Shown here piece by piece: positions 7,471-16,560 of a DNA stretch of 40,912 nucleotides. The position numbers were made by a program, and so were the translations under genes. This stretch comes from an uncultured Clostridia bacterium (lineage in GTDB: Bacteria; Bacillota; Clostridia; Oscillospirales; Acutalibacteraceae): assembly GCA_944380885.1 (NCBI GenBank), contig CALWIZ010000021.1, positions 1 through 40,912 of the forward strand. The letters run 5' to 3'. Below the pieces are notes generated by a model that saw nothing but the letters and a program-made list of their open reading frames with translations, searched no databases and had not been told where the DNA came from. Position 1 is the stretch's first letter, and every line of letters starts with the position of its first letter.

Positions 7471-9147
7471 ATGCTTAAATTTCTTCATATCGAGAACATC
7501 GCGGTGATTGAGCGCTCGGACACTGAATTTGCAGAAGGCTTAAATGTGCTTACAGGTGAGACAGGAGCCGGCAAATCAATTTTGATTGATTCGATAAACG
7601 CTGTACTCGGAGAACGTACCTCAAAAGAGCTTATACGCGCCGGCTGCGACAGCGCGGAGGTGTCTGCAGTTTTCGGGGATTTCGATGACTCGGCGGTAAA
7701 AACACTGTCGGAATTCGGATTTTCACCTGACGATGACGGAAACATAGTGATTAGGCGACGGCTTTCGGTATCGGGAAAAGGGATTATCAAGCTCAACGGA
7801 ATACCTGTCACCGCCACACAGCTCAAAGACATAGGCAAAAATCTTATAAACATACATGGGCAGCATGACAGTCAGGCGCTGCTTGATCCGGAAAAACATA
7901 TTTTTTATATTGACGCGCTTGCGGACAATACAGAGCTGCTTAACGAATATTATCAAGAGTTCAGATATCTCAACAAAGTGAGAAAAGAGCTTGAAGCCTC
8001 GGAAATTGATGAGGAGGAAAAAAAGCGTCAGACCGATTTACTGAAATATCAGATTAACGAACTTGAAACTGCGGATATAAAGAAAGGCGAGTTCGCAGAG
8101 CTTAAACGCAAGGCGCAGATAGCGAAAAATTATCAGACCGTTGTGGAAGCGCTCTCCAAAGCGGATACAGCGCTTAACGGAAACGACGATTTTTCCGGAG
8201 CCTCGGCGCTTATTTCCTCAGCGCAAAAAGAGCTTTCTTCCGTTAAAGACGAAAAGTGGAATGCGCTTGCCGAAAAAACAGCCGACGTCCTTTCCGATTT
8301 AGCCGATATCGGAGCGGAAATCCGTGATTTTCTTGACAACGCGGAGTATTCTGAGCTTAATATAAACAATATAAACGAAAGACTTGACTTGCTTGAGCGT
8401 CTTATGTTAAAATACGGCAATAGCGAGGATGAAATGCTTGACTTTCTCACATCGGCAAAAGTGCGGCTTGATGAGCTTGACTTTTCGGACAGGCGCATAT
8501 CGCAGCTTTCTGATCTGCTTGATAAATCGACGGAAAGACTTGTTGAGCTTGGCGAAAAGCTGACTTTATCAAGAAAAAAAGCGGCGTCGGAGTTTGAAAA
8601 AAAGGTGTGCGATATATTAAGCTACCTTAATATGCCGGATGTAAGATTTACCGTATCAATGCAAAAAGGCAGGTACACAAAACGCGGCTGTGACAATATA
8701 GAGTTCCTTATTTCGGCGAACAGGGGAGAAAATGTCAAACCGCTTTCAAAAATAGCGTCGGGCGGCGAGCTTTCGCGCGTTATGCTCGCTATAAAGAGCG
8801 TTTTGCTTGATAAGGATCCGGTCGGAACGATGATATTTGACGAAATCGATACAGGCATAAGCGGTTATACTGCCGGTAAGGTAGGGGTACAGCTTAAAAA
8901 AGTCGCGAAAAACCGTCAGGTGATATGCGTCACCCATCTGGCGCAGATAGCCGCGATGGCGGACGAGCATTTGCTTATAGAAAAAAGTACTGAGGGCGGC
9001 AGAACCTTTACGCAGGTAAAGCCGCTTAAATATGAGGAACGAGTCGGTGAAATTGCCCGCATAATGTCGGGTACGGAGCTGACCGAGAATCTTTATAAAT
9101 CAGCAAAAGAGTTATTGGACAGGAGTAAGACAAATGACAATTTATGA
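7471..9147 (+). CDS. recN: DNA repair protein RecN
   Basis: This SMC-like ATPase is recruited to double-strand breaks and promotes recombination. Walker A GETGAGKS is at 29-36, the ABC signature [10 protein letters not shown] near 430-439 and Walker [13 protein letters not shown] near 454-465, separated by a coiled coil rich in Glu, Lys and Leu (about 150-380). At 558 residues it has the expected length. It follows argR by 12 nt. In Bacillus and many Clostridia spoIVB and spo0A come next; here tyrS follows with a 14-nt overlap. Confidence 0.97.
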   Translation: MLKFLHIENIAVIERSDTEFAEGLNVLTGETGAGKSILIDSINAVLGERTSKELIRAGCDSAEVSAVFGDFDDSAVKTLSEFGFSPDDDGNIVIRRRLSVSGKGIIKLNGIPVTATQLKDIGKNLINIHGQHDSQALLDPEKHIFYIDALADNTELLNEYYQEFRYLNKVRKELEASEIDEEEKKRQTDLLKYQINELETADIKKGEFAELKRKAQIAKNYQTVVEALSKADTALNGNDDFSGASALISSAQKELSSVKDEKWNALAEKTADVLSDLADIGAEIRDFLDNAEYSELNINNINERLDLLERLMLKYGNSEDEMLDFLTSAKVRLDELDFSDRRISQLSDLLDKSTERLVELGEKLTLSRKKAASEFEKKVCDILSYLNMPDVRFTVSMQKGRYTKRGCDNIEFLISANRGENVKPLSKIASGGELSRVMLAIKSVLLDKDPVGTMIFDEIDTGISGYTAGKVGVQLKKVAKNRQVICVTHLAQIAAMADEHLLIEKSTEGGRTFTQVKPLKYEERVGEIARIMSGTELTENLYKSAKELLDRSKTNDNL

Positions 9148-10354
9148 TGAACTTGTAGCAAGAGGACTTATAGCTCAGGTAACTGACGAGGAAGAAATAA
9201 AGGACCTTATAAACAACGGTAAAGCTACCTTTTATATCGGATTTGACCCGACGGCGGACAGTCTGCATGTAGGACATTTTATGGCTCTTTGCCTTATGAA
9301 GCGGCTTCAGATGGCGGGAAACCGTCCGATAGCGCTTATAGGCGGCGGCACCGGATATATCGGAGACCCTTCCGGCAGAACTGATATGCGTTCCATGATG
9401 ACGCCCGAACAGATACAGCATAACTGCGACTGCTTCAAGAAACAGATGAGCCGTTTTATCGAATTCGGTGAGGGCAAAGCACAGATGGTAAACAATGCCG
9501 ACTGGCTGCTTGATTTGAATTATATCGAACTGCTTCGTGAAGTCGGAGCCTGTTTTTCCGTAAATAATATGCTTCGCGCGGAATGCTACAAGCAGAGAAT
9601 GGAAAAAGGTCTGTCCTTCCTTGAGTTCAACTATATGATAATGCAGAGCTATGACTTTTATCATCTTTTCAAGGAATACGGCTGCAATATGCAGTTCGGA
9701 GGAGATGACCAGTGGTCCAATATGCTGGGTGGCAGCGAGCTGATAAGAAAGAAGCTCGGCAAGGACGCTTATGCCATGACAATTACTCTGCTGCTTAATT
9801 CCGAGGGTAAAAAAATGGGTAAAACTGCGTCAGGCGCGGTTTGGCTTGACCCCGAAAAAACCTCTCCGTATGATTTTTACCAGTACTGGCGCAATGTTGC
9901 GGATGCCGATGTGCTTAAATGCATAAGAATGCTTACTTTCCTTCCGCTTGAGGAAATCGACAAGATGGATAAATGGGAGGGCAGTCAGCTCAATACCGCA
10001 AAGGAAATTTTAGCATATGAGCTTACAAAGCTTGTTCACGGCGAAGAGGAAGCCGAAAAGGCACAGTCCGCCGCAAGAGCTATTTTTGCCGGAGGCGGAG
10101 ACCATGAAAATATGCCGTCAACCGAGCTTTCCGATGCCGACTTTACTGACGGCAAAATAGGCTTGCTTGATATAATGGTAAAAGCCGGACTTGCCGCTTC
10201 AAAAGGCGAGGCGCGCCGTCTTGTGATTCAGGGCGGAGTAAGTGTAAACGATGAAAAGATTACCGACCCGCAGCAGGTCTATTCGTCCGATGAAATAAAG
10301 AACGGAATGATTATAAAGAAGGGCAAGAAAGTATTTCATAAGATTACGCTTTGA
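9134..10354 (+). CDS. tyrS: Tyrosyl-tRNA synthetase
   Basis: This class I synthetase charges tRNA-Tyr. The HIGH-like HVGH is at 45-48, the KMSKS-like loop KMGKT near 227-231, and a C-terminal S4 RNA-binding domain from about 345 ([17 protein letters not shown]). The length of 406 is typical. AGGAG lies just upstream of ATG 9134, inside the recN end. Unlike many Firmicutes tyrS genes it has no room for a T-box leader, because it overlaps recN; its expression must follow the upstream operon or an internal promoter. A hairpin at 10371-10408 ends the unit. Confidence 0.96.
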   Translation: MTIYDELVARGLIAQVTDEEEIKDLINNGKATFYIGFDPTADSLHVGHFMALCLMKRLQMAGNRPIALIGGGTGYIGDPSGRTDMRSMMTPEQIQHNCDCFKKQMSRFIEFGEGKAQMVNNADWLLDLNYIELLREVGACFSVNNMLRAECYKQRMEKGLSFLEFNYMIMQSYDFYHLFKEYGCNMQFGGDDQWSNMLGGSELIRKKLGKDAYAMTITLLLNSEGKKMGKTASGAVWLDPEKTSPYDFYQYWRNVADADVLKCIRMLTFLPLEEIDKMDKWEGSQLNTAKEILAYELTKLVHGEEEAEKAQSAARAIFAGGGDHENMPSTELSDADFTDGKIGLLDIMVKAGLAASKGEARRLVIQGGVSVNDEKITDPQQVYSSDEIKNGMIIKKGKKVFHKITL

Positions 10355-10370
10355 TTTTATAAAAGCATTA

Positions 10371-10408
10371 AAAGCCCGTTCGGAACATTTTTGTTCCGAA
10401 CGGGCTTT
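10371..10408 (+). terminator. Strong bidirectional terminator between convergent tyrS and ileS units
   Basis: AAAGCCCGTTCGGAACA pairs with TGTTCCGAACGGGCTTT around a short T-rich loop. T-rich sequence on the plus strand and A-rich sequence upstream allow it to stop both converging transcripts. Confidence 0.9.
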
Positions 10409-10447
10409 ATCTGTCGGCAAACAGGATTCAGTATATTTTGATTGTGG

Positions 10448-10801
10448 TTAAAGCTTTTTAATAATTTCGTTGTTCTGAGAAATTATATGACCTATTGCGT
10501 AAATAAGGAACAGGGCAATAATAGCTAATATAATACCCACAGCAAAAACCGCCACGGCAATAATTGCGAATATCTTGTCAAGCATTACAAGAACAGCCGC
10601 CGCTGCCGTAAATACAAGAAGAATACCGAGCGACACAATAAATGAAATAGTTTTAATAACTTTATCAAGATGCTTGAATACGCCGTTTCCGTAGTTTTCA
10701 GCGGTTGTTTTTGCGTTGTATTTGGTATTTCTTTTTGTCGGATGAACCGGTCGAGAGGAGGAACTTATGTCCTCAAAAAAAATCTCATTATTATCGTCCA
10801 A
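10448..10801 (-). CDS. Small two-helix membrane protein, unknown function
   Basis: I do not recognise this 117-residue protein. Residues 1-45 are polar and probably cytosolic, with acidic then Lys/Arg-rich stretches (TKRNTKYNAKTT). Two strongly hydrophobic segments follow at about 51-73 and 77-105, joined by a short MLDK turn, then a short basic tail. The start is TTG at 10801, with GAAAGGAG (10818-10811) 9 nt upstream. It lies 21 nt after ileS on the same strand, so it is probably read from the T-box-controlled transcript. It resembles generic holin-like or phage-shock-like small membrane proteins only in topology; no function is assigned. Confidence 0.7.
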   Translation of the reverse strand: MDDNNEIFFEDISSSSRPVHPTKRNTKYNAKTTAENYGNGVFKHLDKVIKTISFIVSLGILLVFTAAAAVLVMLDKIFAIIAVAVFAVGIILAIIALFLIYAIGHIISQNNEIIKKL

Positions 10802-10822
10802 AGCAAAACGCTCCTTTCAGAT

Positions 10823-13800
10823 TCAGATTTTTTTAACGCCTATTGTAACGTTTTCGCCGTTAATGTCCCATTCCTTTGTAAATCCTGTCGGAGTTTCAGC
10901 TTTTACAGAATCGGCAAGCGTATCACCCATTATGTCGTTCTGTCTTGCTACAGCTATTCCCGTTACTTTTTCACTTCCCTCAACCGTTACGTTTATATGA
11001 TCCGTAACGTTGAAACCGGCTTCCTTGCGCATGGTCTGTATTTTGCTTATAAGTTCCCTGATAAAGCCTTCCTCGATAAGCTCGTCGGTAAGAACGGTAT
11101 CAAGCGCAACTGTAATTCCGCGGTCGCTTACGGTGTAGAAGCCTTCTTTCTGCTTTGCGTCTATAAGAAGATCTTCTGCGGTAAGCGTGACATTTCCGGA
11201 GGGCAGGGAAAGCGTGAGGACGCCGTCTTTATCAAGCTGCTTTTTTGCAGCCGAGCCGTCAAGCTCTGAAAGCGCAGTTCTTATTTCGGAAAGCTGTTTT
11301 CCGAATTTGGGTCCTACTGTTTTAAGCTGCGGCTTGAACTGATAGGTTACAAGGTTATCAACATCGTTTGTAAAGACAACCTTTTTGACATTAAGCTCAT
11401 CACGTATAATATCGGCATAGAAGCTGTCAAGCGTGCCGTTGAGCTTAACGTACATCGCAGCGAGAGGCTGGCGGTTTTTAAGGGATGAGCCGTTTCTTGC
11501 CGCTCTGCCTAATACAACAATTTCAAGCACTTTGTCCATATTGTTTTCAAGCTCTTTGTCTATTGCCGCGCTGTTTACGGTCGGGAAGTCACAGAGATGT
11601 ACGCTTTCGGGCGCATCGGCATCAACGCTCCTTACCAAGTTCTGATAAATGCTTTCAGTCATAAACGGTATCATCGGCGCAGCCGCTTTTGCCGTGGTAA
11701 CAAGTGCGGTATAAAGAGTCATATATGCCGCTATTTTATCATCAGGCAAACCCTGTACCCAGTAACGCTCACGCCCGCGGCGGACATACCAGTTGCTCAT
11801 TTCGTCCACAAATTCCTGAAGCGCACGCGCAGCCTCGGGTATGCGGTAATTATCAAGATTTTCGTCTACCGCTCCGACCATTGAGTTAAGTTTTGAAAGC
11901 AGCCATTTATCCATAACGGTAAGACTGCACTTATTTATATCGTACTTTGTCGGGTCAAACTCGTCAATATTGGCATAGAGCACATAAAAAGCGTAAGTGT
12001 TCCAGAGAGTGCCCATGAATTTGCGCTGACCTTCTGTGACCGCCTTGTCGTGGAAACGGTTTGGCAGCCACGGAGCTGAATTAGTGTAGAAATACCAGCG
12101 TATCGCGTCGGCGCCGTATTTTTCAAGCGCTTCAAACGGGTCAACCGCATTGCCTTTTGATTTGCTCATCTTCTGACCGTTTTCGTCCTGAACGTGCCCT
12201 AAAACTATGACATTTCTGTAAGGCGCTTTATTGAATATCAGCGTAGAAATCGCGAGCAGGGAATAGAACCAGCCGCGGGTTTGGTCAACCGCCTCAGAAA
12301 TAAAGTCTGCGGGGAACTGCGATTCAAACAGCTCTTTGTTCTCAAACGGATAATGATGCTGCGCAAAGGGCATTGAACCTGAGTCGAACCAGCAGTCGAT
12401 AACCTCCGGAACACGGTGCATTTCCTTTCCGCATTTCGGACATTTGATAGTAACGGCATCAATATACGGGCGGTGAAGCTCAATATCGTCAGGGCAGTTA
12501 TCCGAAAGGCTTTTCAGCTCTTCTATACTGCCTATCGAGTGCATATGGCCGCATTCACACTGCCATATATTAAGCGGCGTACCCCAGTAGCGGTTACGTG
12601 ATATGCCCCAGTCCTGAACATTCTGGAGCCAGTCTCCGAAGCGGCCCTTTCCTATGCTTTCGGGTATCCAGTTTATAGTATTATTGTTGCGGATAAGATC
12701 ATCTTTAACCGCAGTCATTTTAATAAACCATGATTCACGGGCGTAATATATAAGCGGAGTATCGCAGCGCCAGCAGAACGGATAGTCGTGCTCAAATTTC
12801 GGAGCAGCGAAAAGAAGCCCTTTTTCCTCAAGGTCCTTTAATATAATCGGGTCGGCTTTTTTTACGAATATTCCGGCATAAGGCGTCTCTTTTGTAAGAT
12901 TACCCTGACCGTCAACAAGCTGAACAAAAGGCAGGTCATACTTTCTGCCGACTTTCGCATCGTCCTCACCGAAGGCGGGGGCGATATGAACTATACCGGT
13001 ACCGTCGGTCATTGTAACATATCCGTCACAGGTGATGTAGTGACCTTTTTTGTTCTGTTTTTCGCAAATCGGTTTTACAAAATCAAAAAGCGGTTCGTAT
13101 TCTTTATATTCGAGTTCTTTACCCTTGTATTCCTCAAGAATTTCGTAAGCGGGAACATCTTCTTTTGCAAGACCGCCGAGCACCTTGTCAAGCAGAGCTT
13201 TCGCCATATAATAGGTATATCCGTCCGCAGCTTTTACCTTGCAGTAGGTTTCATCGGGATTTACGCAGAGCGCGACATTCGAGGGAAGTGTCCACGGGGT
13301 AGTCGTCCACGCGAGGAAATAGGCGTCTTCTCCCACTACCTTGAAGCGGACAATGGCGCTTCTTTCTTTTACGTTCCTGTACCCCTGCGCTACCTCGTGA
13401 GAGGAAAGGGGAGTGCCGCAGCGGGGGCAGTAGGGAACAATTTTGAAGCCCTTGTAAAGCAGACCTTTTTCATATATCTTTTTGAGAGCCCACCATTCGG
13501 ATTCTATAAAGTTATTATGATATGTGACATAAGGATTGTCCATATCCGCCCAGAAACCTACGGTCTTTGAAAAATCCTCCCACATCTCCTTGTATTTCCA
13601 GACGCTTTCCTTGCAGTGCTCGATGAATGGCTCAAGTCCGTATTCCTCAATCTGTTCCTTGCCGTCAAGTCCGAGCATCTTTTCAACCTCAAGTTCAACC
13701 GGAAGACCGTGAGTGTCCCAGCCTGCCTTGCGGGGAACCATTTTACCCTTCATGGTGCGGTAGCGCGGTATCATATCCTTGATGACGCGGGTCAGCACAT

Positions 13801-13972
13801 GACCGATATGCGGCTTGCCGTTTGCGGTCGGAGGACCGTCATAAAAGACATACGGCTCGCCCTTTGCGCGGGAGTCTATACTTTTTTCGAAAATTTTATT
13901 ATCGTCCCAGAATTTTTTGATTTTTTTCTCTTCTTCCACGAAATTAAGATTCGGGGAAATACTTTTATACAC
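10823..13972 (-). CDS. ileS: Isoleucyl-tRNA synthetase, type 2 (eukaryote-like)
   Basis: This charges tRNA-Ile and edits misactivated valine. PPTANGKPHIGH places HIGH at 55-58; KMSKS is at 601-605; a CP1 editing domain lies between, and CPKCGKEM precedes FDSG. The 1049-residue length, the phrase RKAGWDTHGLPVE and the lack of a C-terminal zinc finger indicate the IleS2 branch, which in known cases tolerates mupirocin; the catalytic motif is canonical HIGH, not the GxHH of hyper-resistant forms. The start is GTG at 13972 with GAAAGGAG at 13990-13983. The longer frame to 14059 would run through the leader terminator. It is controlled by the T-box upstream. Confidence 0.95.
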   Translation of the reverse strand: MYKSISPNLNFVEEEKKIKKFWDDNKIFEKSIDSRAKGEPYVFYDGPPTANGKPHIGHVLTRVIKDMIPRYRTMKGKMVPRKAGWDTHGLPVELEVEKMLGLDGKEQIEEYGLEPFIEHCKESVWKYKEMWEDFSKTVGFWADMDNPYVTYHNNFIESEWWALKKIYEKGLLYKGFKIVPYCPRCGTPLSSHEVAQGYRNVKERSAIVRFKVVGEDAYFLAWTTTPWTLPSNVALCVNPDETYCKVKAADGYTYYMAKALLDKVLGGLAKEDVPAYEILEEYKGKELEYKEYEPLFDFVKPICEKQNKKGHYITCDGYVTMTDGTGIVHIAPAFGEDDAKVGRKYDLPFVQLVDGQGNLTKETPYAGIFVKKADPIILKDLEEKGLLFAAPKFEHDYPFCWRCDTPLIYYARESWFIKMTAVKDDLIRNNNTINWIPESIGKGRFGDWLQNVQDWGISRNRYWGTPLNIWQCECGHMHSIGSIEELKSLSDNCPDDIELHRPYIDAVTIKCPKCGKEMHRVPEVIDCWFDSGSMPFAQHHYPFENKELFESQFPADFISEAVDQTRGWFYSLLAISTLIFNKAPYRNVIVLGHVQDENGQKMSKSKGNAVDPFEALEKYGADAIRWYFYTNSAPWLPNRFHDKAVTEGQRKFMGTLWNTYAFYVLYANIDEFDPTKYDINKCSLTVMDKWLLSKLNSMVGAVDENLDNYRIPEAARALQEFVDEMSNWYVRRGRERYWVQGLPDDKIAAYMTLYTALVTTAKAAAPMIPFMTESIYQNLVRSVDADAPESVHLCDFPTVNSAAIDKELENNMDKVLEIVVLGRAARNGSSLKNRQPLAAMYVKLNGTLDSFYADIIRDELNVKKVVFTNDVDNLVTYQFKPQLKTVGPKFGKQLSEIRTALSELDGSAAKKQLDKDGVLTLSLPSGNVTLTAEDLLIDAKQKEGFYTVSDRGITVALDTVLTDELIEEGFIRELISKIQTMRKEAGFNVTDHINVTVEGSEKVTGIAVARQNDIMGDTLADSVKAETPTGFTKEWDINGENVTIGVKKI

Positions 13973-13989
13973 GGCAATAATTCTCCTTT

Positions 13990-14250
13990 CAAAATAAAAG
14001 GTCTCCGTCCATAATAGGACGAAGACCGAAAACTTCAAACCACCTATTACGGCAGACATACATCTGCGTTCCTTTTAACGGCGGAAAACCGGAGCGGCTT
14101 CGGGTCTTAGCGACCTTTGGGCCGTCCGCTCGGGAGTGATACTGCTTTCGCGCGGCTGCCGGGCTCACACCGTCCCCGGTTCGCTTGCTTATCTGTAAAG
14201 AGTAGAAGCCGTATTCAAAAGCACAGTCTCCGTCACAGCGTTTAATCGAT
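13990..14250 (-). promoter_or_regulatory. T-box leader (isoleucine) of ileS, with atypical antiterminator bulge
   Basis: A T-box senses uncharged tRNA and prevents termination. On the minus strand, a distal Stem I-like segment (GGTGTGAGCCCGG) is followed by GTATCACTCCCGAG, in which ATC (14140-14138) fits an Ile specifier codon. A small hairpin GGTC-GCTAA-GACC follows. The leader ends in terminator GGTCTTCGTCC/GGACGGAGACC (14027-14000) plus TTTTATTTT. A competing fold pairs AATAGG (14048-14043) with CCTATT (14018-14013) and AAG with CTT, leaving TGGTTTG bulged. TGGT suits the ACCA end of tRNA-Ile, but the usual bulge is TGGNACC, so the last three bases differ. The 5' boundary is approximate. 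Confidence 0.85.
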
Positions 14251-14271
14251 TTTATAAGTTCGCAGGTAAAT

Positions 14272-14730
14272 TTATTCCTTTGCAGAAGGAATCTGCTGCT
14301 TGAGCGCGGCGCGGGTTTTGCGAACGTCTCCGAGATTGGCAGTAAGGCCTTCGTCGGCACGGCGCATAATGTCGTCAACAAAATCCTGAGCTGCTTTACG
14401 CATCTCACGGCTTTTTGTCTGTGCGGAAGCAATAATCTCCGCAGCCTTCTGCTGAGCCAGCTTTACGATTTCTTCCTGCGCAGTCATCGCCTTCGCGCGT
14501 TCCTCGGCGCTTCTTATAATACCGTCTGCCTCACGCTTGGCGTTTGTAATAATATCGGCGCGGTCGGCTACAATTCCTTTTGCCTGCTTTATTTCAGCCG
14601 GAATGTTAAGGCGTATATCGTCGACAACAGCGCGCAGCTTTTCAATGTCAACTACGGTTTTTTTGCCCGGAATCTTAATACCGCTGTCCAGTACCTCGTC
14701 AAACTGTTCAAGTAATTCGTCAAGTGTCAT
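14272..14730 (-). CDS. Coiled-coil protein resembling F-type ATPase b subunit/DivIVA, role unknown
   Basis: This soluble 152-residue protein is rich in Ala, Glu, Lys and Arg and almost entirely helical from about residue 50 (NAKREADGIIRSAEERAKAM and similar heptad-like runs). Its head begins MTLDELLEQFDEVLD. It resembles proteins often labelled ATPase or V-type subunit H-like by coiled-coil similarity, and DivIVA-type scaffolds, but has neither a membrane anchor nor a Walker motif. ATG at 14730 is chosen: GGAGG stands 9 nt upstream, whereas the in-frame ATG at 14739 abuts it. It sits between coaD and the ileS leader and is probably co-transcribed with rsmD-coaD. Function is not assigned. Confidence 0.7.
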   Translation of the reverse strand: MTLDELLEQFDEVLDSGIKIPGKKTVVDIEKLRAVVDDIRLNIPAEIKQAKGIVADRADIITNAKREADGIIRSAEERAKAMTAQEEIVKLAQQKAAEIIASAQTKSREMRKAAQDFVDDIMRRADEGLTANLGDVRKTRAALKQQIPSAKE

Positions 14731-14754
14731 TTTTTTCATCCTCCGTAAAGTAGA

Positions 14755-15258
14755 CTAACTGTCTTTTCTGTTTTTTTGGTATATCCTGTTCATTATATCA
14801 TCTTTAATAACATCGGGAACAAAGCTCGAAATATCTCCGCCCATGCTCGCAATCTGTTTTACCATGCTTGAGCTTAAATACATATTCTGGCTCGCCGTTG
14901 TGAGAAACACGGTTTCCACTTTCGGGTTGAGCTTTTTGTTTGCGAGAGCCATCTGAAACTCATATTCAAAGTCAGACATAGCCCGAAGACCTTTAACAAT
15001 AGCAGTCGCATTTCGCATTGCCGCGTAATCGGCAAGCAGACCGTCATAATGCGCTACTTCGACATTGTCAAGCCCCGTTATACATTTCTTTATCATATTT
15101 ACCCGTTCTTCAGGTGTAAAGGAGCAATGCTTCGCGCCGTTGCTGGCGACCACAACTATAACCTTTCCGAACAGATGCGAGGCTCTGGTTATAATGTCAA
15201 GATGGCCGAAAGTAACCGGGTCAAAGCTGCCCGGACAAACCGCTGTAAGACTGTTCAT
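14755..15258 (-). CDS. coaD: Phosphopantetheine adenylyltransferase
   Basis: This catalyses the fourth step of coenzyme A synthesis, joining 4'-phosphopantetheine and ATP to dephospho-CoA. The nucleotidyltransferase signature PGSFDPVTFGH (9-19, with TFGH at 16-19) and the C-terminal YLSSSMVKQIASMGGDIS replace the usual ISSTxVR loop. At 167 residues it has the family length. Two adjacent ATGs exist (15261 and 15258); 15258 is preferred because AAAGGAG then has a 7-nt spacer. The start overlaps the rsmD stop, the usual rsmD-coaD coupling. Confidence 0.95.
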   Translation of the reverse strand: MNSLTAVCPGSFDPVTFGHLDIITRASHLFGKVIVVVASNGAKHCSFTPEERVNMIKKCITGLDNVEVAHYDGLLADYAAMRNATAIVKGLRAMSDFEYEFQMALANKKLNPKVETVFLTTASQNMYLSSSMVKQIASMGGDISSFVPDVIKDDIMNRIYQKNRKDS

Positions 15259-15800
15259 CATATCTCTCCTTTCCGGTAGACCGTTATGATGACCTTGCCA
15301 TAGCGGTAAACCCTGTCAACCGTAAAACCGCCGACCGACTGTTCGGGTGTGATTTCCGGCGGGTGCTCACAGACTATTGTGCCGTAATCGCTCATGAGCG
15401 GCAGAACAGCTTTGACTGCCGGCATCAGAAGACCGGCCGAATACGGAGGGTCGATAAAAACAATATCAAATGTATCGCGGGAGGCTGCGGCAAAGGCGGC
15501 ATAATCCGTGTGGAAGACGCGCGCTTTATCGCCAAGACCGGTAATCTCGATATTCTTTTTTATGTTTTTGACCGACGTATCCGAAGCGTCAACAAAGACG
15601 GCGTTTTGAGCGCCTCTGCTTAAAGCCTCAAGACCGAGCTGGCCGGAGCCCGCGAAAAGGTCAAGAACCCGTCTGCCCTCAATGTCAAACTGAAGGGCGC
15701 TGAAAATACCTTCCTTTACACGTTCCGGTGTTGGTCTTACGTCTCTGCCGTCCGGCGGAGAGAGGCGTTTGCCCCTTGCGGTACCGGTTATGATTCGCAT
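15258..15800 (-). CDS. rsmD: 16S rRNA (guanine(966)-N2)-methyltransferase RsmD
   Basis: This SAM-dependent enzyme methylates G966 in the 30S decoding region. Visible are MRIITGTARGKRL at the start, RPTPERVKEGIFSAL, SAM motif DLFAGSGQLGLEALSRGA and the catalytic DPPY in VFIDPPYSAG. The ATG at 15800 gives the standard MRII start, with GGTGA upstream at 6-nt spacing; an in-frame TTG at 15812 is less likely. It is first in the rsmD-coaD-coiled-coil unit, with its own promoter at 15859-15888. Confidence 0.94.
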   Translation of the reverse strand: MRIITGTARGKRLSPPDGRDVRPTPERVKEGIFSALQFDIEGRRVLDLFAGSGQLGLEALSRGAQNAVFVDASDTSVKNIKKNIEITGLGDKARVFHTDYAAFAAASRDTFDIVFIDPPYSAGLLMPAVKAVLPLMSDYGTIVCEHPPEITPEQSVGGFTVDRVYRYGKVIITVYRKGEI

Positions 15801-15858
15801 TAGTATCACCAAAACAAATAAGTTTTAAGAGAACATACTTCTCTTTATAACTTAATAT

Positions 15859-15888
15859 ATTATCACACTAAAAGGTATGCTTTGTCAA
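15859..15888 (-). promoter_or_regulatory. Sigma-A-type promoter for rsmD-coaD
   Basis: On the minus strand TTGACA (15888-15883) and GATAAT (15864-15859) are 18 bp apart (17 if TGATAA is taken), pointing at rsmD. It is divergent from the DUF177-rpmF promoter. Confidence 0.8.
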
Positions 15889-15972
15889 CCCTTTTTTTAC
15901 TTATAATACATTTTTATTTGCTGAATTTATAAGACGGCAGGAAAAGCACGTTAAAAATATTAAAATTAAATC

Positions 15973-16001
15973 TTGACAAAGGGACTTGGTGACGATATAA
16001 T
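15973..16001 (+). promoter_or_regulatory. Sigma-A-type promoter for DUF177-rpmF, with repeated GTGACGATA
   Basis: TTGACA (15973-15978) and TATAAT (15996-16001) are 17 bp apart, a near-consensus promoter. The 9-mer GTGACGATA occurs at 15989-15997, running into the -10 box, and again at 16009-16017 around the transcription start, exactly 20 bp apart. Confidence 0.88.
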
Positions 16002-16028
16002 AATCTTTGTGACGATAGAGGTGGAAGT

Positions 16029-16526
16029 ATGATTATTGATTTAAAACGTGTTTTCGTCAATGAGGATTCTTCCTTACCGATTGAGTATTTGCTGGATATG
16101 AGTACAGTAGATTTTTCAGGCGTTTATCCGCTCAAAGAGCCTGTAAGGATAACGGGTACCGTTTCCGGCAAAGCAAGCCTTGTTGAATTAAACGCGGAGA
16201 TTATATATAAATATGAAGCTCCGTGTGACCGATGCGGCGTATATACCGCAAAAAGGCACACATTAAAGATAAATAAGCCGCTTGCCCCGAGTATTGAGGG
16301 TGAGGACAGTGACAGTATCATTATTGTCCCGGATATGAAGCTCGACTTGGACGAGCTTGTTTATTCGGAGGTAATAATGAGTCTTCCTATGAAGCACCTG
16401 TGCAGGGAGGACTGTAAGGGTCTGTGTCCGAAATGCGGTAAAAATCTTAATGAGGGCGCCTGCGGATGTCCTGAAAAGGAAATCGACCCGAGGCTTTCGG
16501 CGCTTGCCGAATTACTTGATGATTAA
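16029..16526 (+). CDS. yceD: DUF177 (YceD-family) protein
   Basis: This 165-residue protein belongs to the YceD/DUF177 family, found almost always just upstream of rpmF; in E. coli YceD and plants the family is linked to 23S rRNA accumulation and ribosome assembly. The N-terminal part is mixed beta ([25 protein letters not shown] near 68-71). The C-terminal tail has a cysteine-rich [15 protein letters not shown] segment that looks zinc-binding. GAGGTGGA precedes the ATG. It is 34 nt upstream of rpmF and shares its promoter. Confidence 0.88.
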   Translation: MIIDLKRVFVNEDSSLPIEYLLDMSTVDFSGVYPLKEPVRITGTVSGKASLVELNAEIIYKYEAPCDRCGVYTAKRHTLKINKPLAPSIEGEDSDSIIIVPDMKLDLDELVYSEVIMSLPMKHLCREDCKGLCPKCGKNLNEGACGCPEKEIDPRLSALAELLDD

Positions 16527-16560
16527 AAAACACTTTTATTATTTTAAGGAGGTGCTCAAA

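Noticed and set aside
12986..13570. 194-codon open frame antisense to ileS
   Set aside because: It lies wholly inside a clearly conserved synthetase gene; low-complexity Phe/Tyr-rich translation typical of an antisense shadow.
13990..14250. Cobalamin riboswitch as an alternative reading of the ileS leader
   Set aside because: The CAGCC-like segment recalls the B12 box, but the specifier ATC, terminator/antiterminator pair and tRNA-synthetase context fit a T-box much better.
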